A stretch of 57,957 nt of DNA, taken from NCBI RefSeq assembly GCF_009720825.1, contig NZ_WNKY01000039.1:1-57957 (forward strand). The letters are read 5' to 3'. The notes under the pieces are model-generated. The model was given only the letters and a program-made list of their open reading frames with translations, was not told the origin of the DNA and searched no databases. Numbering within the stretch: position 1 is the stretch's first letter; each line of letters begins with the position of its first letter. The DNA is from Duganella radicis. GTDB lineage: Bacteria > Pseudomonadota > Gammaproteobacteria > Burkholderiales > Burkholderiaceae_D. Both the position numbers and the translations under genes were made by a program. This document shows positions 16,870 to 28,863 of this stretch, piece by piece.

Positions 16870-17903
16870 TACGCGGCCTCCGGCAAGGTGAGTGTGGCGC
16901 GTACCCAGCCACTGTTTTCAGATAAGTCCAGCTGCGCGTTCGCACCCAGCGCCAACGCCAGCCGCTTGCGCGTGTTCACCAGTCCAACCTTGGTGGAATT
17001 CGCAAACGGCACAATCGCACCCGGATTGGCGATTTCGATATGCACCGCGCCGTCATCCATGCGTTGCGCGCGGATGCGGATTTCGCTGCCGGTGGCGCTG
17101 GTCTCGACGCCGTACTTGACCGCGTTTTCCACCAGCGTTTGCAGCGACATCGGCGGAATGCGCACCTGCTCCAGACCCACACCGATTTCGACGCTGACCC
17201 GCATGCGTTCTTCAAAGCGGATCTTCTCGATGGCGAGATAGGCCTGCACTACCTCGATCTCCGCCGACAGCGGCACCGTGTCATGATGGCCCGATTGCAG
17301 CGCGTAGCGCATCACGCTCGCCAGTTGGTCGATCATCAGCGCGGCGGCATCCGGCTCTTCGTAGATCAGTGCACGCACGCTGTTCATGCTGTTGAAGAAG
17401 AAGTGTGGATTGACCTGCGCCTGCAAGGCGCGCAACTCCGCGTCCTTGGCGGCGACTTCCAGCCGCAGCGACTCGGCCTCCGCGCGATTGGCGCGGCGCA
17501 GCGACAGCACCGCCATGTAGAAGATATTCCACACCAGGTAAATCGCCCACCACGACAGCAGCGCCGAAGGCAGCCAGCTGTAGCCCTTCATCATGTGCGA
17601 TGGGGTGAACATCAGGAAGCCAAGGTACTGCACGAAGGTATGGATCACACCTAAAGCCAGCACGCCGCATAGGACCAACTTCCAGCTGATACGCTGTCCG
17701 TTGAGCGTGCGGCGCTTGAGCAACTGGCGCCACACGCCGGAGATCACGATGCCGCTGCCGGCTCCCCACCACATCACCCAGATCAGGCCCGACGAGCGCA
17801 TCGCGCCCATGGCGATGGCGAACAGGGGGAGGAAACCCCAGCCGGTCAACTGGAAGATCCAGTACCAGTTCAGGCGCGCGATGAAAGGGCGGTCGTGGTT
17901 CAT
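16869..17903 (-). CDS. LytS-type sensor histidine kinase
   Basis: 344 residues. Four hydrophobic helices (about 15-35, 41-58, 75-97, 113-135) form a membrane sensor, followed by a short coiled coil and the His_kinase domain with His167 in NPHFFFNSMNS. The ATPase part shows the N-box LVENAVKYG. There is no large periplasmic sensing domain, so the signal is probably read in the membrane. It sits 3 bp after the exported hydrolase gene and overlaps its response regulator by one base. Confidence 0.92.
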   Translation of the reverse strand: MNHDRPFIARLNWYWIFQLTGWGFLPLFAIAMGAMRSSGLIWVMWWGAGSGIVISGVWRQLLKRRTLNGQRISWKLVLCGVLALGVIHTFVQYLGFLMFTPSHMMKGYSWLPSALLSWWAIYLVWNIFYMAVLSLRRANRAEAESLRLEVAAKDAELRALQAQVNPHFFFNSMNSVRALIYEEPDAAALMIDQLASVMRYALQSGHHDTVPLSAEIEVVQAYLAIEKIRFEERMRVSVEIGVGLEQVRIPPMSLQTLVENAVKYGVETSATGSEIRIRAQRMDDGAVHIEIANPGAIVPFANSTKVGLVNTRKRLALALGANAQLDLSENSGWVRATLTLPEAA

Positions 17904-17906
17904 GGC

Positions 17907-18770
17907 TTAGTTCAGGAAGTTATCAATGCGATCATACATCCAAGCCGGATCGTCGTACATGATGAAGTGACGCGCATTGTCGGCCATCTCCACTTTTGCG
18001 CCCTTGAGCTGCGCATATTGGCCGGTGTAGACGGAGGTGATGGCGGCTTTGGGCGCGAAGTCCTTGTAGGCGATCCAGGTGCCCAGCACCAGCGTTGGCG
18101 CCTTGATGCGGCTGATCTCCTGGCGCAGATCGGTGGCCGTCATGTCGGCCATCACGTCGATGACGGTGCGGCGGTCCGACAGGCCGCCACGGGCCAGCGC
18201 CTTGTCGATGTCTTCCTGGCGCGTGATCATGGTGCGCATCATCTTCATCTGCGCGGCTTTGAAGGTGGCGGCGTCCTGTGCCTGCATGTTGGCGCGCATG
18301 CTGGCGGCCATCTCCTTCAACTGGGCAGGCGTCACGCTTGGCACCTGCGCCGCGCCGAGCGCCGGCAGCGTGTCGACGATCACCAATTGACCCACTTGTT
18401 CGGGATGGTCGGCCGCCAGCTTCATGCCGAGGAAGCCGCCGAGGCTATGGCCGATGATCACAGGCTTGGTGAATCGATTGGCGCTGATGTAGTCGCTCAA
18501 CTGCTGCTCGACGGCCGGCAGCAAAGGCTCCTCAATCGCGGGCTGGCCGGCGAAACCCGCCAGCGTCAGTACGTGGCACTGGTATTTGCCGCTGCCGCAG
18601 TAGTGCTTGACGGTGCCATCCCAGACGTCGCCGGACGAGCCAAGGCCCGGAATCAGGATGAGGGGGGCGCCCGTGCCGGTGACGTCGACCTTGAAGGCAG
18701 GATGTTCGGCAGCGGCGGCGTGGCCCAGCATGAAAGTGGCGGCAAATGCGGCGATGGCTTTGATCAGCAT
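17907..18770 (-). CDS. Exported alpha/beta hydrolase
   Basis: 287 residues with a signal peptide (1-21, ending GHAAAA) and an alpha/beta-hydrolase fold. Oxyanion-loop region PGLGSSGDVW is at 41-50, the nucleophile elbow GHSLGG at 107-112 with Ser109, and the likely catalytic His268 in ARHFIMYDDP. Substrate unknown; ester or lactone hydrolysis in the periplasm is likely. It is the first gene of an operon with the LytS kinase and LytTR regulator, which suggests that its product or substrate is tied to what the kinase senses. GGAG lies 6 nt before the ATG. Confidence 0.88.
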   Translation of the reverse strand: MLIKAIAAFAATFMLGHAAAAEHPAFKVDVTGTGAPLILIPGLGSSGDVWDGTVKHYCGSGKYQCHVLTLAGFAGQPAIEEPLLPAVEQQLSDYISANRFTKPVIIGHSLGGFLGMKLAADHPEQVGQLVIVDTLPALGAAQVPSVTPAQLKEMAASMRANMQAQDAATFKAAQMKMMRTMITRQEDIDKALARGGLSDRRTVIDVMADMTATDLRQEISRIKAPTLVLGTWIAYKDFAPKAAITSVYTGQYAQLKGAKVEMADNARHFIMYDDPAWMYDRIDNFLN

Positions 18771-18871
18771 GGTGTTCTCCGTTGGTGAGTAAGTGAGACC
18801 ATGCTATCGTCGCGTCGCGCCAGCGGCGACGGCTTTGGGATGAACGGTTTTTCCGCCGTGATGAGTGGTAG

Positions 18872-20578
<1,707 letters not shown>

Positions 20579-20625
20579 GTTTCAATTATAGTTCAATTTC
20601 GTTTCAGTGTTTCAAAATGAAACAC
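20579..20625. promoter_or_regulatory. PrpR binding region: palindrome plus phased half-sites
   Basis: GTGTTTCA and TGAAACAC form a perfect palindrome with an AAA centre at 20607-20625. Further GTTTCA/GTTCA half-sites end at 20584, 20595 and 20606, 11 bp apart and all in the same orientation. The palindrome is centred about 76 bp before the predicted prpB start, a normal enhancer distance for a sigma54 activator. The half-sites also cover the prpR -10 and start codon. Confidence 0.65.
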
Positions 20626-20666
20626 GGTGTGCGATGTAAGTGATTGATTTGTATAGCTTGACGTTC

Positions 20667-20682
20667 TGGCACAGGCCTTGCA
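20667..20682 (+). promoter_or_regulatory. Sigma54 (-24/-12) promoter of the prp operon
   Basis: TGGCACAGGCCTTGCA matches the RpoN consensus at every conserved position, with correct GG-to-GC spacing. The predicted start lies near 20693, giving a leader of about 31 nt before prpB. Confidence 0.92.
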
Positions 20683-20723
20683 TTGGAGAGCCCAACTTCA
20701 ACGCAACATCGAAAGGTCAGAAC

Positions 20724-21611
20724 ATGAGTCACTACTCCGCAGGCGCCGCGTTCCGCAAAGCCGTCCAGGAAGAATCCCCGCTGCAAGTCGTCGGCGCCAT
20801 CAACGCCAACCACGCCTTGCTGGCCAAGCGCGCCGGCTTCAAGGCGATCTACCTGTCGGGCGGCGGCGTGGCGGCGGGTTCGCTTGGCCTGCCAGACCTC
20901 GGCATCTCCAATCTGGACGATGTGCTGACCGACGTGCGCCGTATCACCGACGTGTGCGGCCTGCCGCTGCTGGTCGACTCGGACACCGGCTTCGGCGCCT
21001 CCGCCTTCAATGTCGCCCGCACCGTCAAATCGCTGATCAAGTTCGGCGCCGCCGCCACCCACATCGAAGACCAGGTGGGCGCCAAGCGCTGCGGCCATCG
21101 TCCGGGCAAGGAAATCGTCAGCAAGGATGAGATGGTGGACCGTATCAAGGCCGCCGTCGACGCGCGCACCGACGACCAATTCGTTATCATGGCCCGCACC
21201 GACGCGCTGGCGGTGGAGGGCCTCGACGCGGCCATCGAACGCGCTGTCGCCTGTGTGGAAGCGGGGGCCGACATGATCTTCCCGGAAGCGATGATCACGC
21301 TCGATATGTACAAACAGTTTGCCGCCGCCGTCAAAGTGCCGGTGCTGGCCAATATCACCGAATTCGGTTCGACCCCGCTGTTCACCGTGGACGAATTGCG
21401 CAGCGCCGACGTTGGGCTGGTGCTGTATCCGTTGTCCGCCTTCCGCGCCATGAACAAGGCGGCGGAAAACGTCTACGGCGCCATTCGCCGCGATGGCACG
21501 CAGAAGAACGTGGTCGACACCATGCAGACCCGCGCCGAACTGTATGAGCGCATCAACTATCACGATTTCGAACAGAAGCTGGACGCACTGTTCGCCGCAC
21601 AAAAGAAATAA
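20724..21611 (+). CDS. prpB: Methylisocitrate lyase
   Basis: 295 residues of the isocitrate-lyase/PEP-mutase family. The active-site loop KRCGH is at 121-125 with catalytic Cys123, and VDSDTGFG binds metal and substrate. It cleaves 2-methylisocitrate to pyruvate and succinate, the last step of the methylcitrate cycle. I start at ATG 20724 (SD GAAAGG) because the protein then opens MSHYSAG as in the family and the start lies downstream of the sigma54 promoter; an upstream ATG at 20640 would precede it. First gene of the operon. Confidence 0.97.
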   Translation: MSHYSAGAAFRKAVQEESPLQVVGAINANHALLAKRAGFKAIYLSGGGVAAGSLGLPDLGISNLDDVLTDVRRITDVCGLPLLVDSDTGFGASAFNVARTVKSLIKFGAAATHIEDQVGAKRCGHRPGKEIVSKDEMVDRIKAAVDARTDDQFVIMARTDALAVEGLDAAIERAVACVEAGADMIFPEAMITLDMYKQFAAAVKVPVLANITEFGSTPLFTVDELRSADVGLVLYPLSAFRAMNKAAENVYGAIRRDGTQKNVVDTMQTRAELYERINYHDFEQKLDALFAAQKK

Positions 21612-21625
21612 TAGGAGACACTAAA

Positions 21626-22774
21626 ATGACCGAAGCCACCACCTTCAAACCAAAAAAATCCGTCGCCCTGTCCGGCGTCGCCGCTGGTAACACCGCGCTG
21701 TGCTCCGTCGGCAAAACCGGCAATGACCTGCACTACCGCGGCTACGACATCCTGGACGTGGCCACCACTTGCGAATTCGAAGAAATCGCCTACCTGCTGG
21801 TGCACGGCAAACTGCCTACCGCCTCCGAGCTGAAAGGCTACAAAGCCAAACTGAAATCCCTGCGCGGCCTGCCGCAAGCCGTGAAGTCGGCGCTGGAATC
21901 ATTGCCCGCATCGGCCCACCCGATGGACGTGATGCGCACCGGCGTCTCCGTGCTGGGCTGCGTGCTGCCGGAAAAAGATGACCACAACACGCCCGGCGCG
22001 CGCGACATCGCCGACCGCCTGATGGCGTCCTTCGGCTCCATGCTGCTGTACTGGTACCACTACAGCCATAACGGCAAGCGCATCGAAGTGGAAACCGACG
22101 ACGACTCGATCGGCGGCCACTTCCTGCACCTGCTGCACGGCGAGAAGCCGCGCGATTCGTGGGTGCGCGCGATGCACACCTCACTGATCCTGTACGCGGA
22201 ACACGAATTCAACGCTTCCACCTTCACCAGCCGCGTGATCTCGGGCACCGGCTCCGACATCCACTCGGCCATCACCGGCGCGATTGGCGCGCTGCGCGGC
22301 CCGAAACACGGTGGCGCCAACGAAGTGGCGTTCGAAATCCAGAAGCGCTACGACAATCCGGACGAAGCCGAAGCTGATATCCGCAGCCGCGTCGCCAACA
22401 AGGAAGTGGTGATCGGCTTCGGCCACCCGGTGTATACCGTTTCCGATCCACGCAACGTCGTCATTAAAGAAGTGGCACGCCAGCTGTCCGAAGAAGCCGG
22501 CTCCACCAAAATGTACGATATCGCCGAGCGTCTGGAATCGGTGATGTGGGAAATCAAAAAGATGTTCCCGAACCTGGACTGGTTCTCGGCCGTGTCCTAC
22601 CACATGATGGGTGTGCCGACGGCGATGTTCACGCCGCTGTTCGTCATCTCGCGCACCTCCGGCTGGTCGGCGCACATCATCGAACAGCGCATCGACAACA
22701 AGATCATTCGCCCAAGCGCCAACTACGTCGGCCCGGAGGACCTGAAATTCGTCCCGATCAAGGACCGCAAATGA
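21626..22774 (+). CDS. prpC: 2-methylcitrate synthase
   Basis: 382 residues of the citrate-synthase family. Catalytic His228 (HGGANE), His267 (GFGHPVY) and Asp318 (LDWFSAVSYH) are present. It condenses propionyl-CoA with oxaloacetate to 2-methylcitrate. AGGAG precedes the ATG, and the stop overlaps the acnD start (ATGA). Placement after prpB and the YHMMGVP motif separate it from housekeeping citrate synthase. Confidence 0.97.
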   Translation: MTEATTFKPKKSVALSGVAAGNTALCSVGKTGNDLHYRGYDILDVATTCEFEEIAYLLVHGKLPTASELKGYKAKLKSLRGLPQAVKSALESLPASAHPMDVMRTGVSVLGCVLPEKDDHNTPGARDIADRLMASFGSMLLYWYHYSHNGKRIEVETDDDSIGGHFLHLLHGEKPRDSWVRAMHTSLILYAEHEFNASTFTSRVISGTGSDIHSAITGAIGALRGPKHGGANEVAFEIQKRYDNPDEAEADIRSRVANKEVVIGFGHPVYTVSDPRNVVIKEVARQLSEEAGSTKMYDIAERLESVMWEIKKMFPNLDWFSAVSYHMMGVPTAMFTPLFVISRTSGWSAHIIEQRIDNKIIRPSANYVGPEDLKFVPIKDRK

Positions 22775-25368
22775 ACACCAATTTCCGCAAGCCCTTGCCG
22801 GGCACCCAACTGGACTACTTCGACGCGCGTGAAGCCGTCGACGCCATCCAGCCAGGCGCCTGGGCCAAACTGCCATACACCTCGCGCGTACTGGCGGAAA
22901 ACCTGGTGCGCCGCTGCGATCCGGCCATGCTGAACGCCTCGCTGTCGCAGCTGATCGAGCGTAAGCGCGATCTGGACTTCCCATGGTTCCCGGCGCGCGT
23001 GGTGTGCCACGACATTCTGGGCCAGACCGCGCTGGTCGATCTGGCCGGCCTGCGCGACGCCATTGCCGACCAGGGCGGCGATCCGTCGCTGGTCAATCCG
23101 GTGGTGCCGACGCAGCTGGTGGTGGATCACTCGCTGGCGGTGGAATGCGGCGGCTTCGATCCCGACGCCTTCGACAAGAACCGCGCCATCGAAGACCGCC
23201 GCAACGAAGACCGCTTCCACTTCATCGACTGGACCAAGAAGGCATTCCAGAACGTGGACGTGATCCCACCGGGGAATGGCATCCTGCACCAGATTAATCT
23301 GGAGCGCATGTCGCCGGTGATTCAAGTGACGGACGACGTGGCTTATCCGGACACGCTGGTCGGCACCGACTCGCACACGCCGATGGTCGATGCGCTGGGC
23401 GTGATCGCCATCGGCGTCGGCGGGCTGGAAGCGGAGACCGTGATGCTGGGCCGTGCCTCGTGGATGCGTCTTCCGGACATCATCGGCGTTGAGCTGAGTG
23501 GCAGGCCGCAGCCGGGCATCACCGCCACCGACATCGTGCTGGCGCTGACCGAATTCCTGCGCAAGGAAAAAGTGGTATCGGCCTATCTGGAGTTCTACGG
23601 CGAAGGCGCGACCGCGCTGACGCTGGGCGACCGCGCCACCATCTCCAACATGGCACCCGAATTCGGTGCCACCGCCGCGATGTTCTCCATCGACGGGCAA
23701 ACCATCAAGTACCTCAAGCTGACCGGCCGCGATGACGCGCTGGTGGAACTGGTCGAAAACTACGCGAAGCACACCGGCCTGTGGTCGGACAGCCTGAAGA
23801 CCGCGGAATACGAGCGCGTACTGATGTTCGACCTGTCCACCGTGGTGCGCAACATCGCCGGCCCATCCAATCCGCACAAGCGCGTGGCCACCACCGATCT
23901 GGCGGCGCGCGGCATCTCGGGTGTGGTGGAAAATGAACCGGGCAAGATGCCGGATGGCGCGGTCATCATTGCCGCCATCACCAGCTGCACCAATACCAAT
24001 AACCCGCGCAACATGATCGCCGCCGGTCTGCTGGCGCGTAACGCCAACAAGGCCGGCCTGCTGCGCAAGCCGTGGGTCAAGTCCTCGCTGGCGCCGGGCT
24101 CGAAAGCCGTCACGCTGTATCTGGAAGAAGCGGGCCTGATGCCGGAACTGGAAAAGTTGGGCTTTGGCGTGGTGGCCTATGCCTGCACCTCGTGCAACGG
24201 CATGTCCGGTGCGCTGGATCCGGTGATCCAGCAGGAGGTAGTGGAGCGCGACCTGTACGCCACCGCCGTCCTGTCGGGAAACCGCAACTTCGACGGCCGT
24301 ATCCATCCCTACGCCAAGCAGGCCTTCCTGGCCTCGCCGCCGCTGGTGGTGGCTTACGCCATCGCCGGCACCATCCGCTTCGATATCGAGAAGGATGTGC
24401 TGGGACACGATGCCAGCGGCAAAGCCATCACGCTGAAAGACCTGTGGCCGAGCGATGAAGAGATCGACGCCATCGTCGCTTCGTCGGTGAAGCCGGATCA
24501 CTTCCGCAAAGTCTACATTCCGATGTTCGCGCGCAGCGAAGATAGCGGCGAGCGCGCCGCGCCGCTGTACGACTGGCGTCCGCAATCGACTTATATCCGC
24601 CGTCCGCCATACTGGGAGGGAGCGCTGGCAGGCGAGCGCACGCTGAAAGGCATGCGTCCGCTGGCGCTGCTGGGCGATAACATCACCACCGACCATCTGT
24701 CGCCGTCGAACGCGATCATGATGAATTCCGCCGCCGGCGAGTATCTGCACAAAATGGGCCTGCCGGAAGAGGACTTCAACTCCTATGCCACCCATCGCGG
24801 CGACCACCTGACCGCGCAGCGCGCCACCTTCGCCAATCCAACGTTGAAAAACGAAATGGTGCGCGACGCGGACGGCAATGTGAAAGCCGGTTCGCTGGCG
24901 CGCGTGGAGCCGGAAGGCAAAATCACCCGCATGTGGGAAGCTATCGAAACGTATATGGACCGCAAGCAGCCACTGATCGTGATCGCCGGCGCCGACTATG
25001 GTCAGGGCTCGTCGCGCGACTGGGCGGCCAAGGGCGTGCGCCTGGCGGGTGTGGAGGCGATTGTGGCGGAAGGCTTTGAGCGCATCCACCGCACCAACCT
25101 GGTGGGCATGGGCGTGCTGCCGTTGGAGTTCAAGCCGGGTGTGAATCGTCTGACGCTGGCGCTGGACGGCACCGAGACCTACGACGTGATCGGCGCACGC
25201 GCACCGCGCGCCACGTTGACGCTGGTGATCCACCGCCGCAATGGCGAGCGACTGGAGGTGCCGGTGACCTGCCGCCTCGACTCGTCGGAAGACGTGTCGA
25301 TCTACGAAGCGGGCGGCGTGCTGCAACGCTTCGCGCAGGACTTCCTCGAATCGGCAAAGGCAGCTTAA
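22771..25368 (+). CDS. acnD: Fe/S-dependent 2-methylisocitrate dehydratase AcnD
   Basis: 865 residues of the aconitase family. The [4Fe-4S] ligands are Cys406 (SCTNTNN), Cys472 and Cys475 (CTSCNG). A C-terminal swivel domain carries YGQGSSRDWAAKG. AcnD dehydrates 2-methylcitrate to 2-methylaconitate in trans configuration and needs PrpF; it replaces PrpD. The ATG at 22771, overlapping the prpC stop, gives the family N-terminus. An in-frame start at 22546 inside prpC would add 75 meaningless residues. Confidence 0.96.
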   Translation: MNTNFRKPLPGTQLDYFDAREAVDAIQPGAWAKLPYTSRVLAENLVRRCDPAMLNASLSQLIERKRDLDFPWFPARVVCHDILGQTALVDLAGLRDAIADQGGDPSLVNPVVPTQLVVDHSLAVECGGFDPDAFDKNRAIEDRRNEDRFHFIDWTKKAFQNVDVIPPGNGILHQINLERMSPVIQVTDDVAYPDTLVGTDSHTPMVDALGVIAIGVGGLEAETVMLGRASWMRLPDIIGVELSGRPQPGITATDIVLALTEFLRKEKVVSAYLEFYGEGATALTLGDRATISNMAPEFGATAAMFSIDGQTIKYLKLTGRDDALVELVENYAKHTGLWSDSLKTAEYERVLMFDLSTVVRNIAGPSNPHKRVATTDLAARGISGVVENEPGKMPDGAVIIAAITSCTNTNNPRNMIAAGLLARNANKAGLLRKPWVKSSLAPGSKAVTLYLEEAGLMPELEKLGFGVVAYACTSCNGMSGALDPVIQQEVVERDLYATAVLSGNRNFDGRIHPYAKQAFLASPPLVVAYAIAGTIRFDIEKDVLGHDASGKAITLKDLWPSDEEIDAIVASSVKPDHFRKVYIPMFARSEDSGERAAPLYDWRPQSTYIRRPPYWEGALAGERTLKGMRPLALLGDNITTDHLSPSNAIMMNSAAGEYLHKMGLPEEDFNSYATHRGDHLTAQRATFANPTLKNEMVRDADGNVKAGSLARVEPEGKITRMWEAIETYMDRKQPLIVIAGADYGQGSSRDWAAKGVRLAGVEAIVAEGFERIHRTNLVGMGVLPLEFKPGVNRLTLALDGTETYDVIGARAPRATLTLVIHRRNGERLEVPVTCRLDSSEDVSIYEAGGVLQRFAQDFLESAKAA

Positions 25369-26565
25369 ATGACGCACAAACCACAAATCAAAATTCCCGC
25401 CACCTATATGCGTGGCGGCACCAGCAAGGGTGTGTTCTTCCGCTTGCAGGATCTGCCGGAAGCGGCGCAGCAGCCGGGCGCCGCGCGCGATCAACTGCTG
25501 CTGCGCGTGATCGGCAGCCCGGACCCCTACGGCAAGCAGATCGACGGCATGGGCGGCGCCACCTCCAGCACCAGCAAGACTGTGATCCTGGCGAAGAGCA
25601 CGCGCCCCGGCCACGATGTCGACTACCTGTTCGGCCAAGTCTCCATCGACCAGGCCTTCATCGACTGGAGCGGCAACTGCGGCAACCTGTCGGCAGCGGT
25701 GGGGGCGTTCGCCATCAGCGGCGGGCTGGTTGATCCGGCCCGCGTGCCGCGCGATGGCGTGGCGGTGGTGCGTGTGTGGCAGGCCAATATCGGCAAGACC
25801 ATCATCGCCCATATCCCGATGACCAACGGCGAGGTGCAGGAGACCGGCGATTTTGAACTGGATGGCGTGACCTTCCCGGCAACCGAAGTGCAACTGGAGT
25901 TCATGGACCCGGCGGCGGAGGAAGAAGGCGCAGACGCGAATGTGTCAAATTCCATGTTCCCTACCGGCCAACCGGTGGACGACCTGGAGGTCCCCGGCGT
26001 CGGCACGTTGAAGGCGACCATGATCAACGCCGGCATTCCGACCATCTTCATCAACGCCGACGCCATCGGCTATACCGGCACCGAGCTGCAAGACGCCATC
26101 AACAGTGACGCCAGGGCGCTGGCGATGTTCGAAACCATCCGCGCACATGGCGCGCTGCGCATGGGTCTCATCAAGGACTTGAGCGAGGCGGCCACACGCC
26201 AGCACACGCCCAAGGTGGCGTTTGTGGCGCCGCCGAAATCGTACACCGCGTCCAGCGGCAAGCCGGTGGCTGCGGAGGATATCGACTTGCTGGTGCGCGC
26301 GCTTTCGATGGGCAAGCTGCATCACGCCATGATGGGCACGGCCGCTGTCGCCATCGGCACCGCCGCCGCGATTCCGGGCACGCTGGTGAATCTGGCGGCG
26401 GGCGGCGGTGAACGCGGCGCGGTGCGCTTCGGCCATCCGTCCGGCACCTTGCGGGTCGGCGCCGAGGCGGTGCGACGGAACGGAGAATGGAGCGTGACAA
26501 AAGCGGTAATGAGCCGCAGCGCGCGAGTACTGATGGAAGGCTGGGTGCGCGTACCGGTTAATTGA
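25369..26565 (+). CDS. prpF: 2-methylaconitate isomerase PrpF
   Basis: 398 residues of the PrpF family, a diaminopimelate-epimerase-like fold. The conserved YMRGGTSKGVFF (residues 10-21) and GMGGATSSTSKT segments are present. It isomerises trans-2-methylaconitate from AcnD so that an aconitase can rehydrate it. The ATG directly abuts the acnD stop codon with no gap. acnD-prpF as neighbours is the standard non-PrpD version of the pathway. Confidence 0.95.
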   Translation: MTHKPQIKIPATYMRGGTSKGVFFRLQDLPEAAQQPGAARDQLLLRVIGSPDPYGKQIDGMGGATSSTSKTVILAKSTRPGHDVDYLFGQVSIDQAFIDWSGNCGNLSAAVGAFAISGGLVDPARVPRDGVAVVRVWQANIGKTIIAHIPMTNGEVQETGDFELDGVTFPATEVQLEFMDPAAEEEGADANVSNSMFPTGQPVDDLEVPGVGTLKATMINAGIPTIFINADAIGYTGTELQDAINSDARALAMFETIRAHGALRMGLIKDLSEAATRQHTPKVAFVAPPKSYTASSGKPVAAEDIDLLVRALSMGKLHHAMMGTAAVAIGTAAAIPGTLVNLAAGGGERGAVRFGHPSGTLRVGAEAVRRNGEWSVTKAVMSRSARVLMEGWVRVPVN

Positions 26566-26611
26566 GTTGGCGCCTGCCGCCGGAACGACGGGGGTAACCT
26601 TTGGAGGAGAC

Positions 26612-28483
<1,872 letters not shown>

Positions 28484-28498
28484 GGCGCCGGTAAGGCT

Positions 28499-28535
28499 GC
28501 TCTTCTATGCTGGGCACAAGCTCGGATAGAAGAGC
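28499..28535 (+). repeat. Stem-loop between prpE and yjcH
   Basis: GCTCTTCTAT and ATAGAAGAGC are 10-bp perfect arms around a 17-base loop, 20 bp before the next ATG. Only a short GCTTT follows, so full termination is unlikely; it may set relative expression of the enzyme and transporter parts. Confidence 0.5.
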
Positions 28536-28554
28536 GCTTTAACGGAGACACACA

Positions 28555-28863
28555 ATGCAAGACGATCTGGTTCAAAAGATCAAACACGATCCCAATTATC
28601 AGCAGTTGGTGCGCCAGCGCTCCCGCTTCGGCTGGATACTCACCGCGCTCATGATGGTGGTCTATTACGGCTACATCCTGCTGATCGCATTCGACAAAGA
28701 ATTCCTCGCCAAAAAAACCGGCGACGGTGTCATGACCTGGGGCATGCCGATCGGCTTGTTCGTGATCGTGTTTACCGTGCTGGTGACCGGCGTCTACGTC
28801 CGCCGCGCCAATAGCCGCTACGACGAGCTGACCCAAGCCATCCACGACAAGGTGAAAGCATGA
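28555..28863 (+). CDS. yjcH: DUF485 family inner-membrane protein (YjcH)
   Basis: 102 residues with two membrane helices (about 26-48 and 62-84) and charged ends, the DUF485 pattern. This small protein is almost always encoded just before ActP-type symporters and is thought to assist them; its role is not established. The stop overlaps the actP ATG (ATGA). CGGAGA lies 9 nt before its ATG. Confidence 0.92.
   Translation: MQDDLVQKIKHDPNYQQLVRQRSRFGWILTALMMVVYYGYILLIAFDKEFLAKKTGDGVMTWGMPIGLFVIVFTVLVTGVYVRRANSRYDELTQAIHDKVKA

Noticed and set aside
18813..18831. CGTCGC/GCGACG hairpin after prpR as a terminator
   Set aside because: The arms are only 6 bp and no T-run follows in either direction; likely chance in GC-rich DNA.
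22546..22770. N-terminal extension of acnD inside prpC
   Set aside because: It is in frame but out of register with the family start; ATG 22771 gives the conserved N-terminus and ATGA coupling.
22723..25893. A 1056-codon open frame antisense to acnD and prpF
   Set aside because: Same reason: composition of a mirror frame, no family match, and two certain genes on the other strand.
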